Both the position numbers and the translations under genes were made by a program. A model generated the notes under the pieces. The model did no database searches, was not told where the DNA came from, and saw nothing but the letters and a program-made list of their open reading frames with translations. Of a DNA stretch of 64,000 bases, positions 1 through 14,021 are shown in pieces (positions within the stretch are counted from its first letter, which is position 1; each line of letters starts with the position of its first letter). Source of the DNA: Epiperipatus broadwayi (lineage: Eukaryota > Onychophora > Udeonychophora > Euonychophora > Peripatidae); assembly GCA_028023455.1 (NCBI GenBank), contig JAQFVV010006717.1:126001-190000 (forward strand). The letters run 5' to 3'.

Positions 1-339
1 CAACAAATTTTATCAAAATATAATACTTATTTTCAAAAGAAAGTTGGAGAGAATATTAGAATTTTTAAATGTCTATTCTGCTTCAATAGATGTTATGATA
101 TATTTAAGCACTCTTTCATTTGAAAAAAAAAATATAAAGCATACTTAACAGAGTAATACTATTTACTTCAAATTCCAATTTATCATTTATCTTTCTCTGT
201 GTTATTGATAAGTTTTTATTGAAGAAATTACTATTTTCTATTTAGAATTTACATCTAAATGCTAATATTAGTAACATGAAAATAAAATAAACAAATCTGA
301 ATTCTATCATCAATTTTAATAATTATTGATGTACTGTAG
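1..339. other. AT-rich stretch, no feature seen
   Basis: No open frame with recognisable homology and no structured repeat were seen. The sequence is simple AT-rich DNA to the left of a degraded RTE fragment. Confidence 0.6.
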
Positions 340-1480
340 GTATGAGTACAATGCATATTCTCTCAACATTAGTCTCTATTTTCCACAACAAACCAATAAC
401 GATTCTTATTTCATCCATTCATTTCACATGTAGTCTCATTTTAGGTCTGTTACAATCTTTTGGGATTCAGTTTAAAACTTCATATGTAAACCTATTAATA
501 CATTTTTTTGCAATATATTCAACCCAGTTCCATTTTAGTTTTTAAAAATTTTCAACTCCATTTGCTTTCCTGTTACTTCTAATGTATTCTACCTACAACT
601 TTGTCAAATGATCAGAAGTCTCTGTATTACTTTTTTGATGTGTCCAATATGAGAACTTATAAAATACATATATTAAAATTCTTTTTTTTTTCAAATTCAC
701 AGAAATATTTTATTTTAATCTAAAATTATTTTTACCAAAAGTAGTTTTCCATCTAAATTTTATTCTGTGATTAATTGCATTAATTATGTTTCCAATGCTA
801 TTAATAATATGGCTAAAGTATTTGTAGTTAACTTCTTTTAATTCACCATTATCAATCTATATTTTTTTTTCTAAAACAATCCATTGAACATTACTTTAGT
901 CTTCTTAGCATTGATCTTTAATCTGGTGCTTGTAATATTTTTTGAAACTCAGACTCAACCACATCATATATAACATCAAATAATTTTTATTTATTTTTAT
1001 TGCTTTACCTTTCCACTTTAATCTACAAGCACATCTTGTACAACTTGTGCACAAAATCTTGAGATATTAAAAAAATTCTGTCAGACATTTTCCCCTAAGT
1101 TAATCTTCTTAATATCATTATGTAACCTAATTATTGATGCTGTATTTTGATAAATATCTTTAAAATATGACAATAACCTGAATTGAATAATTACTTATGA
1201 ATCAAATCCCTTTTTATAAAATATAAATTCAAAACTCAATGAAAAGTCAATTTCTCTCAACACTAGGATGTTATTCATTATGATAAAGCCACATTTAAAT
1301 TCAATTTGTTCTTTTGGTTTGTTTATATCCAAATGTTAGCTATAGATAAGTGTAATTGTCTTGGTAAAAATGTTGCATAAAACTGATATAAAAATTGATA
1401 GGTCTGTAATATGTAACATTATCATTATTTTCCTTTACAATTGCATTCTTCCAATCATCTTGTGAGTTTATTGGGATTTT
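340..1480 (-). mobile_element. Degraded RTE-type LINE fragment (3' half of reverse transcriptase)
   Basis: Read on the minus strand, this decayed sequence matches the RTE element at 28.6-31.4 kb piece by piece. Near 340-545 is the C-terminal region (its complement resembles the 31,066-31,386 strand of the better copy). Near 750-860 is a match to the block reading [13 protein letters not shown] in the better copy. Near 880-930 is a KTKVMFN-like block, and near 1,440-1,480 a DDWKNA-like block that starts the RT region. Frameshifts and stops are everywhere, so this is an old 5'-truncated copy. The right edge is uncertain because similarity fades after about 1,480. Confidence 0.72.
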
Positions 1481-2102
<622 letters not shown>

Positions 2103-2125
2103 ATAGTTAGTAATTTTCACTTTGT

Positions 2126-2869
2126 CTCTGTTTCTTTTCCAATTGATGTTCATCATCCACCTATCGAATTTTATATTAAGATGTGTTATTCGAAAATTAC
2201 TCATTCTAATGTTGTGAAAAGAGATTATGGGAGGGGTAATTATGTTGATCTTTGTAGAAAAATGTCTGAAGTTGATTGGAATAATATGTACTCAATTAAT
2301 GATGTGAATTCTTGTTTGGATTATTTTTTGAAAATTTTTAATGGTTTTATTGATGTATATATTCCTAATAAATTGTCATTTAACAAAGGTTATCCTTCTT
2401 GGTTTTCATATACTCTTATTAAGATTATTAAAAGGAAATCTTACCATCATAGACTCTATTTTAAGACACAGAATATAATTTATTATAATAACTTTATGAA
2501 TTTTAGAAGATTGTCTAAATATATCTATAAACGAGATTTACAAGAGTATATAAAAAAATTGAAATTAATATTTCTTCTAATCCTAGAGAATTCTGGAATT
2601 TTGTTAATAATTCAGGCTTGGGTAAGAAAAAAGTTCAAATGACTCATGGTTCTGCATTAAATGCAGATGAATTTTCTAAACATTTTGCAGAGTTATATTT
2701 TTCACAACATGGGATTGATTCTAAAATTACCTTTCCTGGAAATTTGTCTAGTGCTAAATGTACAATTGATCATATCTCTAGGGAAGATGTTATTGTAGCT
2801 ATTAGGATGCTTAAGACTCACTCTAGTTTAGGATATGATAATATTACTTCTTTTATTTATACGGGGTGA
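2126..2869 (+). pseudogene. LINE ORF2 fragment, region between endonuclease and RT
   Basis: Two overlapping frames (up to 2,642, then 2,618-2,869) encode a basic linker typical of Jockey-like ORF2, containing WFSYTLIKIIKRK and, later, AIRMLKTHSSLGYDNI. The latter resembles the block that precedes RT motif 1 in such LINEs (a run like LKNSSSPGYDGI). The frame changes near 2,620-2,640, and a TGA ends the second part. The apparent poly-Leu N-terminus of the first frame is array A, not protein. Confidence 0.7.
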
Positions 2870-2929
2870 GCCGAATTTATTGCAGTACCTCTTGCCTTTA
2901 TTTTTAATCTCTTAATTCTTGTACTTTTG

Positions 2930-3788
2930 CTAGTGTTTTGAAATGTGCTAAAATGGTTCCAATCTTCAAAAATGGTGATCGGGATTGTGTTTCTAATTAT
3001 AGACCAATTTCTGTTCTGCATACCATTGCACAAATTTTTGAAAGATGTATTTATAATAAAATTTTTCAGATGTGGGTACGATAATTTCTTCTTGTCAACA
3101 TGGTTTTATTCCTAATAGATCAATTGATAGTAATCTTCTGACAATTTATGATCATATAGCTCATGCTATTGAAGATGGTCAAAGACTAGATGTTATTTAT
3201 TTCGATTTATCAAAAGCCTTTGATAAAGTTGATCACAGTGTCTTACTTCATAAATTACATAAAATAGGTTTCTCTAATAAACTTGTATATTGGTTTCAAT
3301 CATTTCTGTGTAGTCGTACAGAATATATTAAATTCAATAATAAAGTTTCATTTAAATTTGAATGCAATTTAGGTGTTCCACAGGGTAGTATTTTAGCACC
3401 CATGCTGTTTAATGTTTACATTAATGATCTTAAGGATTGCTTGAGATATTCTTTTCTGTTAAGCTATGCTGATGACTGTAAGATTTTTAGAATTATGTCA
3501 TTTAACGATTGTGTTCTCCTTCAGAAGGATATTGATAACTTTAGTGCTTGGTGTGAGTCAAATAATATGACAGTTAATTTTGATAAATGCTTCTTTGTTT
3601 CTTATTCCAAAAAATCTGAAGTTTTACAATTTTGTTATTATATCAATTCTCATAAAATTATTTCAGTTAAATGCCAAAAAGATCTTGGAATTATGTTTTC
3701 TTGTAATGGATCTTTTACTCCTCATCTTGAAATGATTGTTGGTAAGGCTTTTAAGGTTATGGGTGCCATTCTTAGACATGGTTATTAG
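2930..3788 (+). pseudogene. Reverse transcriptase domain of the Jockey-like LINE
   Basis: The RT palm motifs are clear: DLSKAFDKVDHSVL (first catalytic Asp, about 3,200-3,245), GVPQGSILAPMLF (about 3,372-3,410) and SYADDCKIF (the catalytic YADD, about 3,463-3,490). An upstream stretch (2,940-3,070) reads as KMVPIFKNGDRD followed by NYRPISVL, which is RT motif 1, but a frame change near 3,070 separates it from the rest. The RT frame ends at a TAG at 3,786. In its family the enzyme copies element RNA at a nicked chromosomal target; this copy is disrupted. Confidence 0.9.
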
Positions 3789-4237
3789 TTCAGTAATGAT
3801 ACTAAATGGAAATTGTTTTTTTCATTGGTTCTTCCTATTATTGAATATGGTTCAATAATTTGGAACCCTAGTTCTTTGCAAGGATGTAACTTGCTGCAGT
3901 CTATTTCAAAGAAGTTTTTCAAATATGTTTTTGGGAGGGTAAAATGATTAATCTTTCATCAAGATGAAAGTATAGGGATTTGAAATATTTTTATAAAATT
4001 ATTAATAAACAAGTTATTTTATCAGATATAGTTTCAACTATCTCAATTAGGTCTTTGAGTTATGATACTAGGTCTACTTGTGTATATCAGATTCAAACAT
4101 GTCATTCTAATATTTTTAAATTTTCTCCTTTATTTAGGTTACCCTCTTTATATAATCAGATTGGGAGTAACCTTAATGTGTGTGACATTGATTATAAGAA
4201 ATTTTGTAATCTTATTAAACTGAAATGTTATGTTTAA
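3789..4237 (+). pseudogene. LINE ORF2 C-terminal remnant
   Basis: Decayed frames continue the Jockey-like ORF2, with an IEYGSIIWNP-like block at about 3,840-3,865 as seen after the RT thumb, then an 85-codon frame at 3,980-4,237. At least two frame breaks occur. It is followed by about 140 bp of 3' UTR before array B. Confidence 0.65.
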
Positions 4238-4380
4238 TTTTGTCTTTTAAATTTTACTTTATTATGTATACATTTATATTTTCATTTTATGCTACATGTT
4301 TTATTTTCACTTTTATTGTATGTGCAAACTGTAATTGGCTTTATGCTGTTGCTTAGCACTTAAATAAATGAATTGAATTG

Positions 4381-4581
<201 letters not shown>

Positions 4582-4849
4582 GTTTCAAAAAGGGGGAACT
4601 TTATTCAATCTAGAAAACAGGTTACATTAATAATTTTTATATACATGCATTTACACTGATATTTCTGAGGATTGTATATATTGTGTTTAAGTTCTTTCCA
4701 AGTTCTTTCATATATATACCGGGTGAGCGATGGATTGTTTATCCTAAGTTATCATTTATTGATTCATGGATTTTTTTGCTGTCCATTTTCTTGTTTTCTT
4801 TTTAAGTCTATTATTGAGGAAAGGCAGAACTATTAGAGATTTGACCATT

Positions 4850-7800
4850 GTTTTACAAGTGACCAAGTAGCCACGAAAATGTCTGGGTGTGCTATTTTAT
4901 TGTCTCTGGTTTTTAATTGTGCTAACTTGTTGTGAAAAGTTGATGGATGCTGCCTTGTATTGTTGCCAAAAGCAAATGTGCATCACATGCACCAAAATGT
5001 ATAAAGTACGAAGGTTGCTGCTCGGATTGTTGGGGTGGATGTTCTGCAGAATGGACTGATAATATCTTGCAGGGAGATGTTTGGTTTTCTGTATATATTT
5101 GTTATTTCATGCCGAAAATTGTTTAATGCTGGGCAGTTGTAAAACAGATGTTGTTGAGTTTCCTCTGTTTGGTGGCATAGCGTGCAGAAGGGGTCTATTT
5201 TTGTATACAATCATCTGTATCTTAAGAAATATGATGTTGGCAAAGCATATAGATTTAGTTTCAGGAGGAAATCAAAGAATTTGGGCTCCATGGATCATTT
5301 TTAAAATTTTTTAAGCAGCTGTCAGTTGTTTATTCCGAGCATCTGTGTTGAAATATCTGATGTATATCCTGGGTATATCATTGCATTTATCTGCCAATAT
5401 AAATATTTTGTTGTTGTTTACAGTGATATTTGAGTATGTGTGATTCTGAACTGGTTTATAACTGATGATAGATAGCAATGTGAAGGTAGAAGTTTGTCTG
5501 TGGGTATTATTTGTATTAGATACTGGAGTTCTGGGAAATGTCTGAGGGTGGTTATTATCAGGTTTGCAGTCTTTTGTATTCGAAAAATATCTATGTTATG
5601 CATCCCCAAACCAGTGTGTATTGTTGGTCGACTAAGCTGTCTTTCTATTCCATAGGAGTTTATTGCAATATGAAGAGATTTTTGATGTAAAGGCTTTTGA
5701 GAATTGAATTATGGGAGAATAATAGATAATCTTGGTGATTACCAGCTGATTGAACAATTGTACTTTAGTATATATTGAGAGATATGCTTTTGATAGTGAG
5801 GCAGTGATCCATTCTGCTTCATCTTTTAATTTGTTCTGGATTTTTTGCCTCATTGTGTTTGTTCCCATGTAGAAAGGAAAACTGAGGAAAGGAGATGGTT
5901 TGCCTTGGAAAATTTGAATGCATGGCTTACTGGTGTATAGAGACCAAGCAGCAGTCTTGTTTTGATTAAATTTTAGATGGTGTGTTGCTTGAAAGTCTTG
6001 CAGTGTTTTCTGTAGTATTGGTATCTGTTTTCTTGATGGTAGGAATACTGTGATGTCATCCATATATGCAATGCAGGCTATATGTTGTGATGTGCCTGGT
6101 ATCTGGATGCCTTTGATACTCTGCTGAATTTTGAGTATGAGTGGGTTGATGTAAAAAGTAAAGAGCAGTGAGCTTAGTGGTGAGCCTTGGGATATGGATT
6201 GTGTGGGAATGAATGATGGGGAATTTTTGCCATTGTATGTGATATGTATTTCTCTGCTAGGTAGTAGGTTTGTGAGCAGGTACAGATGAGTTCATGGAAT
6301 TGTGGTATCATCTAGCATATTGATTAATGTATTGATGTCGACCGAATCAAAAGCCACTTCTATATCAAGTTGAACTGCAATTGGTGCATACTTCTTCCTG
6401 TCCCGTACTGAGTTTATAACTGTTTTGAATATCATTGCATCCTGTGCAGTTGATGATTGCTTCCTTGCAAACTGGCGGTGTGAAATTAGTGGTAGAATAT
6501 GTGGATCTAGGCTGTCTTTGAGGATTTTTCAATTATTTTAATTGTAAGTGGCCCATTGAGATTGGTCATAGGTTAGATAGTGTTGATATGTGGACTTTTT
6601 TCTTGTTGAAGGGGACTATTGCTATTGGATATAAACCTTGAATGGCATGCAACTTCTGTGATAAATGATTTGCAAGGTCACATAAATATTGGCTAGTGAA
6701 CTGACTGAGATGTGCAAGGACAAATTTGGGTATTCTATGTGCTCCTGGGTGACATGCATTAGGTACTGTTGCCAGTTTAGTAGCAAATTCTGTGATGTTA
6801 TTTGGAATATTTGTTTCTGATATTCCAAATACATTAGGATTATATTATTTGTCTAGGTGGTACGCTTGCAGCTTTTGTTTGGAATGCTGATGGATCGGTT
6901 TTAACATATTATTTCCTGTGTATGTATACCCGTGCTCTGTGAGTGCCATTGACACTCTGACAGTGGATGGGTAGCCCAAGGCCCAGTGAATGTATTTTTT
7001 TGTCCATGTGTGTTGTTGGCTGAGGAAGACTTTACTATTTTTTATTGCTAAGTAGTTTTTCAGGTGGTTACAGATGTTATTGTATGTTTGTGTAAGTCTG
7101 CGTATATGTTGTTGACTGGTGTGTGTTGGGTTTATCATTGTAATCTGTTTATGTATTTCATCAGCCAGTGCTAGCAGTCTTGAGGATGAGGGAATTTGCA
7201 TGTAATGTGGTGTATATTAAATGATAAAATGTTTATGAATGCTAAGTATCTTTGAATGGGGTTAAGTTGCATATTTTTGATTTTGTGAAGCATTATATAT
7301 GTTTCTGAAAAAATAAATTCTGGGGTAGAAGTTGGAAGTAGAATTCTGATTGTTTTACCATGTGTAAGTGCAGTTGTTTGAATTCCTGTCAGATTAATTA
7401 GTATGGTTTGTGCAGAGTAATCAGAGAAGGGAGATGGGTTGATGTTTAGGCTGATTTGATGGTGTAAAATAGGTGAATAAAAGCACAGATCAATTCTTGA
7501 TGTATGACGTCCATTGTAAAAGGTAACTACTTCATTTGACAGAAAACCCTCTTCACTCATAAGTGGAATTGATATTTGATGCAGCCACTTTAAAATGAAC
7601 TCTTGATATTTCATGTTGAATTCCCCAATTAGTATGGTTGGATGTGAATTAGAGGCCAGTAATGAGTTTATGTTTAATATAATATTTGAGACAATTGTAA
7701 GGCTCGGTGGAATATACACAAATATAATGTTTCGTGTGATGATTTGATGACTAAAAGTTACTATTAGTAAATTTGCATCTATATATATAATTTTGAATGA

Positions 7801-8041
7801 GTCAAATGGACAACTTTGTGTTATGAGCAGTCCAGTACCCCTGAGGGAGATGATGTGTCTCTAGAGCATGCACAGTAGCCTTCTCTGCTTAGATGTATTG
7901 TGGGGTCAATTTGTGAGCCACTATATATTCTAGAAGTCCTAGTATATGAAGTTGTGTAATCTTTATCCATTGTTGTAGCTGATGTATTTTGTTGACTGAG
8001 TTGAGCCCTCTGATATTAAATGCTGTTATTTTTAGCTTCAT
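4850..8041 (-). pseudogene. L1/Tx1-type ORF2: AP endonuclease + reverse transcriptase
   Basis: The likely start is at 8,041, opening with MKLKITAFNIRGLNS, the N-terminal beta strand of the endonuclease with its catalytic Asn. The endonuclease continues through an ILIGEFNM block (equivalent to the usual GDFN, with D replaced by E) at about 7,610-7,640 and ends in FSDYSAQTI, equivalent to the usual SDH. The RT region shows QLDIEVAFDSVD (about 6,330-6,380), QGSPLSSLLF (about 6,145-6,195) and YMDDITVF (about 6,040-6,065). The C-terminus has CTLCHQTEETQQHLFYNC (about 5,125-5,190), the LINE Cys/His motif. Stops occur throughout, for example one at the IP*THLY position near 6,300 and one near 4,983. 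Open sub-frames remain at 7,719-7,171, 7,201-6,845, 6,834-6,622, 6,063-5,632, 5,609-5,418 and 5,210-4,983. Confidence 0.85.
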
Positions 8042-8199
8042 TATTGTGATTGGCTGCAAGTTGGTTTCACAGTGTGTTGAAGTTTGAATGAAGCTTTTGC
8101 TTATTCTCTAGTGTTTTGTGAGCAGTTATTAGTGGTTTGATTACTATCCAGTCTGATAGGTATTAAGTTTTCTACCAAGTGTTCAATCATTTCTGTTAG

Positions 8200-9581
8200 A
8201 GTATTGTTTTCATCAGTTTTGGCTCTTTTTGATTTATTTCTCATTGGCCGACCAGCTTTTTAGACTTCTGTTGGTGTTGTTTCTATGGGAGAGAGGCATG
8301 GGGTTAGTGACTCTAGAATATCTGTAGATGTTTTGTTTATAATTATATGTGACATGCTTGTTTTTGGGGAGTTGTATGTATCATTTGATATGTCTGGATT
8401 TGAGTCTGACATGTTACTGATTGATATGCCTGGTGTTTGTGATCCTTCAGGTATGATTTGTGCTTGATTTTGATCTATTTTATCAGTGCTTTCATTTAAT
8501 TTATTTGAGCTATCTGTTTTAGTTTCAAGTATATTTGTGTTTTCTTCTGCATGTTTGTTTTTAGTAGCTTCATATGTATTGTAATTGTTTTCATATTGAC
8601 TGTTTGAGTTGCTGGTGTTATCTTGTGTATTGTTGCTCTCTTCATGTTGGGATTGGATGTGCTAATTATTTGGTGTCTGGCCCTGTAAGAGTTGGCTATC
8701 CATGCACTGTGTGGCTAGGTAACCACACTTGCTACAGGCATAGCATTGTAGTTTTAAACCTCATATATATAGGCTCAGCATAGCTTTCTGATCTGCAATT
8801 TGTGTTGGTATAGATTCTGGGTCAATGTCTTTGTGTAATTTTAACTTAAAATCATAGCTATTGCTGTATATTGGTATTTGTGTGTCTTTGAGGTATATTG
8901 GTTAAAATGCTATAACCTTGCCAAATGGATCCATCATTTTTTGTGAAAGTCTTGTTTCATGTATCCAAAATATGTATTTTTTATTATTCCTGTAATTTGG
9001 TTCTGTCGATCTTGATCGACTATAACAATCGTGTAATTGTCTAATGTTTTAATTTGGTTTAGAAATCAGTTCTTTTGACTACTGTTAAGAAATTCGATTG
9101 CGAGGTATCTGGGATTTGGATGATCTGCAATTCTTATGATCGTTTCCCACAGTTCGTTTTCAGTTATTGCTTGATATAATAACATGTGTGGAAACTGATA
9201 CAGTGATATATTTGCATCTGTGGCAGATATTACTATTGAGTTTGGTGAAAAAAATCTTTTGAATGATGTATAGAGTCCCCGTGGAATCGTGTTGTTAAAG
9301 TGTTCATTAATTATTTCTAGCATATTATCGGTCCAGTGTGCAAAGGGAGGGTCTTGGTTTACCTGTATCTTTAAATCTAACTGTTTTATATCATTCGGAT
9401 TTGTTTTTCTAAATCTCAGAACTATTTTATTATTTATTGTAGTCGTGAAATTCTTTGAACTTGTTGCTTGCATGTTAGTTTTTGTGACCGCGGCATATGA
9501 TTTGATGGTGTCTAAATTTTTACGCACTTCAGCAGCCATATTGACGCCAAATGCTCGATCATGCATAGCTGTGGTCTCCAT
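8200..9581 (-). pseudogene. L1/Tx1-type ORF1 (RNA-binding protein with zinc knuckle)
   Basis: The start is at 9,581 (METTAMHDRAFG). The first 171 codons are open (to 9,066) and I do not recognise a domain there. In-frame and frameshifted decay follows. Around 8,692-8,750 the complement reads CYACSKCGYLATQC, a CX2CX4(H)X4C zinc knuckle in which the His is Tyr (TAC instead of CAC). In L1/Tx1-type elements ORF1 binds the element RNA. The downstream half is rich in Lys, Gln, Thr and Ile. The exact C-terminus is uncertain. Confidence 0.7.
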
Positions 9582-9813
9582 TTTTTTAATATAAAAACAA
9601 AGAAATTTTTGGTAATGTAAAGGTTTTTTTATGATATTCTTGAGCTAGTTTATGATTTTCATTAATTATAGTTTCAAAAAGATTTATTTTGTGATATTAT
9701 CTATATTGGTTTGATTTTAAATTGTGGCGTTATTATTAGATTTTTTGGGGTTTGAAACCCAACTACTTTAATATTACTTACCGACACTATCAGGATTTTC
9801 TGCGGTATTATTG

Positions 9814-10120
<307 letters not shown>

Positions 10121-11950
10121 GTTTCAAATCACATTATTGTTTATAAAGGGTTACATTGGTAAAAGTACATGGTTGAAAACTACATAGCTTTAGAAACAAA
10201 TAGATAAATCTTATTTGTAAAGTTCAAAGAAATGGTTAGACAGTTGTCTGATAAATGTAATCTTGTAAACTGTGTATTTGCCTATGTTTCTATTTCATTA
10301 TCTGAGGGTTTAAGTTCATCAGTTTAAAACACATTTTGAGTGAATTAAATATATCATTAGGACTATTCAATACACAGATGTGGTGGTTAAAAATTTTTGA
10401 AAATGAGATATATAACAAAAAAATTGATCTTGTTACAACAAAGTTATTTGGTTATTTGAGATTATGGTCTATCTCTAGTTTTTAATAATGACCATGTAGC
10501 ATCAAAACTATCTGGGTATGCAATATTGCCATCTTGGGCCTTCAGTTATTTGAGATTATTAGAGAATGAATCTGGGTGCCTTCTGGTGTTCTTTCCATGG
10601 CAGAAAGTACATCTGATACACAACAAAGTATATAAACAAAAAGTTGCAGCATAGGTTGCTGGTATTGAACTTTTCCTGAGTGTTTTTAGTAGGTTATCAA
10701 GTGTGATGTTATTTTGTCTATATTTGTTAATAATAATTTCTTGGATATTTGTCAGAAGTGTGCAGTTGTGAAATAGATACTGTTGCATTTCTTTTTCCCT
10801 GTGTCACAAGAAACAATAAGCATCAATTTTGGTGTAAAAGCTGTAGTATTTGAGGAAATAGGAGGTAGGTATAGCATGAAGATTTAGCCTTAAGATTTAA
10901 AGTTACAAAAATGGGTCCCAATGACCTTTTTTTGAATTTCTGCATCAACTGACTTTTATTCATATTTAGCATTGGCGACTGATGATTGGTAGTTAGGCCT
11001 GGGTACAGCATATTATAAATGCTCCAGTAGATGTATCTACCAACATCCAAAAATAAAGATTTCTGATCATAGATGTTTTGGATTTGGTTTATGAGCAAAG
11101 ACAAATATCCATGTAAGAGAGATGGTTGGTCTGTGATTGTTATTTAAAGAATGCATTCAAGAGCTGGGAAACTTCTTATCTGTGCGGCCAGGAGATTGAT
11201 ACTTTTTTGTTTATAAAAAAATTAAATAGAGTGAACGCCTAATGCAATTTTGGTTGGTGAAAGACTAAGTCATTTTATAAGATTGAGACTACTTTTCTGC
11301 ACTATAACATCTTATTACAGAGTGAGTCAATGAATGAAGTGAAAAATTTAGTAAAGTTTATAATTGGTGACTAATAGGTTATTTTTGTAGTTACAAGCTG
11401 ATAGAAAAGACATACTTTTACATATAACAAAATGTAGGTTTTGGAAAGAGAATTGGTTATGCATTCAGCATCATCTTTCAGTTTTTTCTGTATCTTTTGT
11501 CTCATTCCAGAGTGTCCTAGGTAGGAAGAAAATCCAAGGAAATTAGTTTGTTTGCCATGATAAATTTACATATGTATCTTTCCTGTGTAAAGAAACCAAG
11601 CTGTTGTTTTGTTAATGTTGATCTTGAGTTTATATTTGAAGGTATATTCATTATGTATTTTTTCTAGAGGAGGTAGTTGTTTTTTGGAGGTAAGAAAAGC
11701 AGTAAGGTCATCCATGTATACAATAGATAGTATATATAATCCAGTGTGTGGAATTTGAATTTCTTGTATTTTTATTGTATCTTGTTTGTGAAAGGATTAA
11801 TGTAGAATATGAATAATAAAGAACTGAGTGGAGATCCTTGAGCTATGGATTGGTTAAATAGATTAGTAACATTTGAAAAGGGCAAAGCAGGTGCTGAAAA
11901 AAAGCTTTTTAAGGTATAAAATTATTATTTGATCATATAGCTGTTGTAAA
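10121..11950 (-). mobile_element. 5'-truncated L1/Tx1-type LINE (copy 2)
   Basis: Homologous to copy 1 but diverged. Near 11,820-11,880 the complement reads QSIAQGSPLSSLLF (RT), and near 10,546-10,788 it carries the C-terminal HNCTLL region plus the CTFCHGKNTRRHPDSF tail that parallels CTFAFGNNTRQHPSTF of copy 1. It ends in TTTGAAACATCATCATC and then the AAT array. The 5' edge at about 11,950 is next to a short (ATT)5 remnant (11,952-11,970). Frames are broken (open parts 10,788-10,546 and 11,104-10,823). Confidence 0.8.
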
Positions 11951-12280
11951 GAATTATTATTATTATTATTTTGATTATTATTTTGTGGAAGAGCAGCATA
12001 AGGATTTTTTATTCATTTTCAATTTTGATATTAGTTAATTATGAAGATATGATTAAAAATAGAAAGCAAGGGAAAAGTATAATTAGGCAAAGTGTTAAAT
12101 TTATTTTGGAAAGGAGATTTTGCTATAAAAATTAAAGGCCAATATTTTAAAATATCAAATAAAAGATTAATAATATCATATTGTTTTATATGTTGATAAT
12201 TATCTTGAACAATCATTTTAAAACTCATCTTTAGGAAATTACTACTATAATGCATGGAATGATGACCACTAGCCCCAAAA
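11951..12280. other. Spacer with short ATT remnant
   Basis: Holds the (ATT)5 remnant at its left edge. A 74-codon minus frame (12,255-12,031) has no homology I recognise. At 12,271 the bases AGCCCCAAAA next to the LTR mimic the primer-binding-like site beside LTR B. Confidence 0.45.
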
Positions 12281-13291
12281 GTTGATGATGCCAGATATAA
12301 TGGACGGAATGATTACAACTAATCCCAAACATTGCAAACACCAGATGTAATGGATGGTCAACTAACTTGCAGACTGTACTATTATGCAGATGTAGCAATA
12401 TGGTGTGGGGATAAGTTAATATACTCTAATTTATTTTCCCTAATGAAACAATCTGCAAAGACCTACCAAGCTTAAAAGAGAAAAAAAAATGCATCCAACT
12501 ATGTTCAGACTGCGGGTCATCTGATAGAATACTAATGAGAACCTGATGAAATACTTAATGAGTGAGTGCATACACTTTAATTGACTCACTATATCCCTAT
12601 TTAATAATAATAAATGCAATTTAGGTTAGTTCATCCACTTTTCCTCTTTTAAATTTCGTTATGCCCTAATATTCAAACCCAGAGAGTATATTGCTTTCAA
12701 CTCCTTTAGCAGGTATGAACAAATATACACAGCAATTCCTGCACCTATATATAGGTTACAACTAGCATTTATTACATTTGTTTTATTTTCAAGCATTTAC
12801 ATAATAAAAAAAATAGATGTGTGTGCATGTATAATTATTTATAAACTGTGGAATGACAGGAACCAGAAACCAGAATAATACAAACTGTCAAACATTTATT
12901 AACAAAAAAATATCAAGTATAACAACAATAGTAATGATAAAAAAATATATAAAAAATATAATAATCACCATATATACATGTGTCACAAGTGAACCTCAAT
13001 TATCCTCTAGATCCAACCCTTATACCCCATGGTAAAAATCCACCTATGTTAATCATTCTCTACAAATCATAATTATATAGAAAAATCAACTTTAGTTATT
13101 TAATATAATTGAGATGCTGGCTAGCTAAATTATATATTTACAAATGTTAATCTATTTAACAAGTTTCCCCAATTTATATATATGATAGAGACAGCTACCA
13201 GTTGATTAGTCAAACATACTGGAAAATATACGTACATGGTTAATCACAAAATAAAACATATAATATGTATTTTGTATGTGTTGTAAATTAA

Positions 13292-14021
13292 CCCTTTCAA
13301 CGATTATTATTTAATTGGCCGAATGAGTTAAAAATCAAAACTTGTAATTGGCCAACTCACAACTTTAACAAAATCTATTGTTAAAATATATCACTTTTAA
13401 TAATATAAATACATTAGTTTCGTTTGTAAAAAGTATATTACTGAATTGTCAGATTATGAAACAAATGAAAGTCTTTTCAAAAATAAAATTTGATTTATAA
13501 TTTAAAAAATATTCAATTGTGGTGAAATAAAAGTAACCACTATTCAACCAACCAAAAAAGATTGCGTCAGCAATCTTTTTTTTTTTCACTTTAACGTTAC
13601 GATCAATATGTAGCAATAAATAAATAATTCTTGGTAATATCTTAATTATTTTTCTAAAATAATTTGATTTTTAATATTATTTTATGAATAATAATTTGTA
13701 ATTCAATTCAAATATTGTTTAAAATGTTGTAAATATTCGTTTATAATTTTCGTAATAAAAATCAAAACGAACGTAACTTTTTACTTTTTGGCAGCCATTT
13801 CCCTTTCTGACAGAAGTGGGACAGCCAATAAGATTCAAGAAAATTTGGTGAGGAGGTGGTGCTTTGGTTTTGTTTGACATATATGGTCATTTTTATTGAT
13901 TTTTTACTTGTAAAATAAATCTGAAGAGGGCACCATCTTACAGAAATTGGGATAAAAAGTAGCCGATTTAGAGTGATGTCAAATCTTCTCGTTTTTAGAC
14001 GAGTCATGCATTCAAAGAATT
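13292..14021. mobile_element. 730-bp insertion between TTAA sites in LTR A
   Basis: LTR B has a single TTAA at 27,913-27,916 in otherwise matching flanks. LTR A has TTAA at 13,288-13,291 and again at 14,022-14,025 with 730 bp between. A TTAA target duplication is the hallmark of piggyBac-type DNA transposons. The left end begins CCCTTTCAACG, like piggyBac tips that start CCC. The right end, read inward, is AATTCTTTGAATGC and only partly matches, so terminal inverted repeats are weak. An 81-codon minus frame (14,007-13,762) has no recognised homology. This is probably a non-autonomous element. Confidence 0.65.

Noticed and set aside
12031-12255. 74-codon minus frame next to LTR A
   Set aside because: AT-rich with no motif; I cannot distinguish it from chance.
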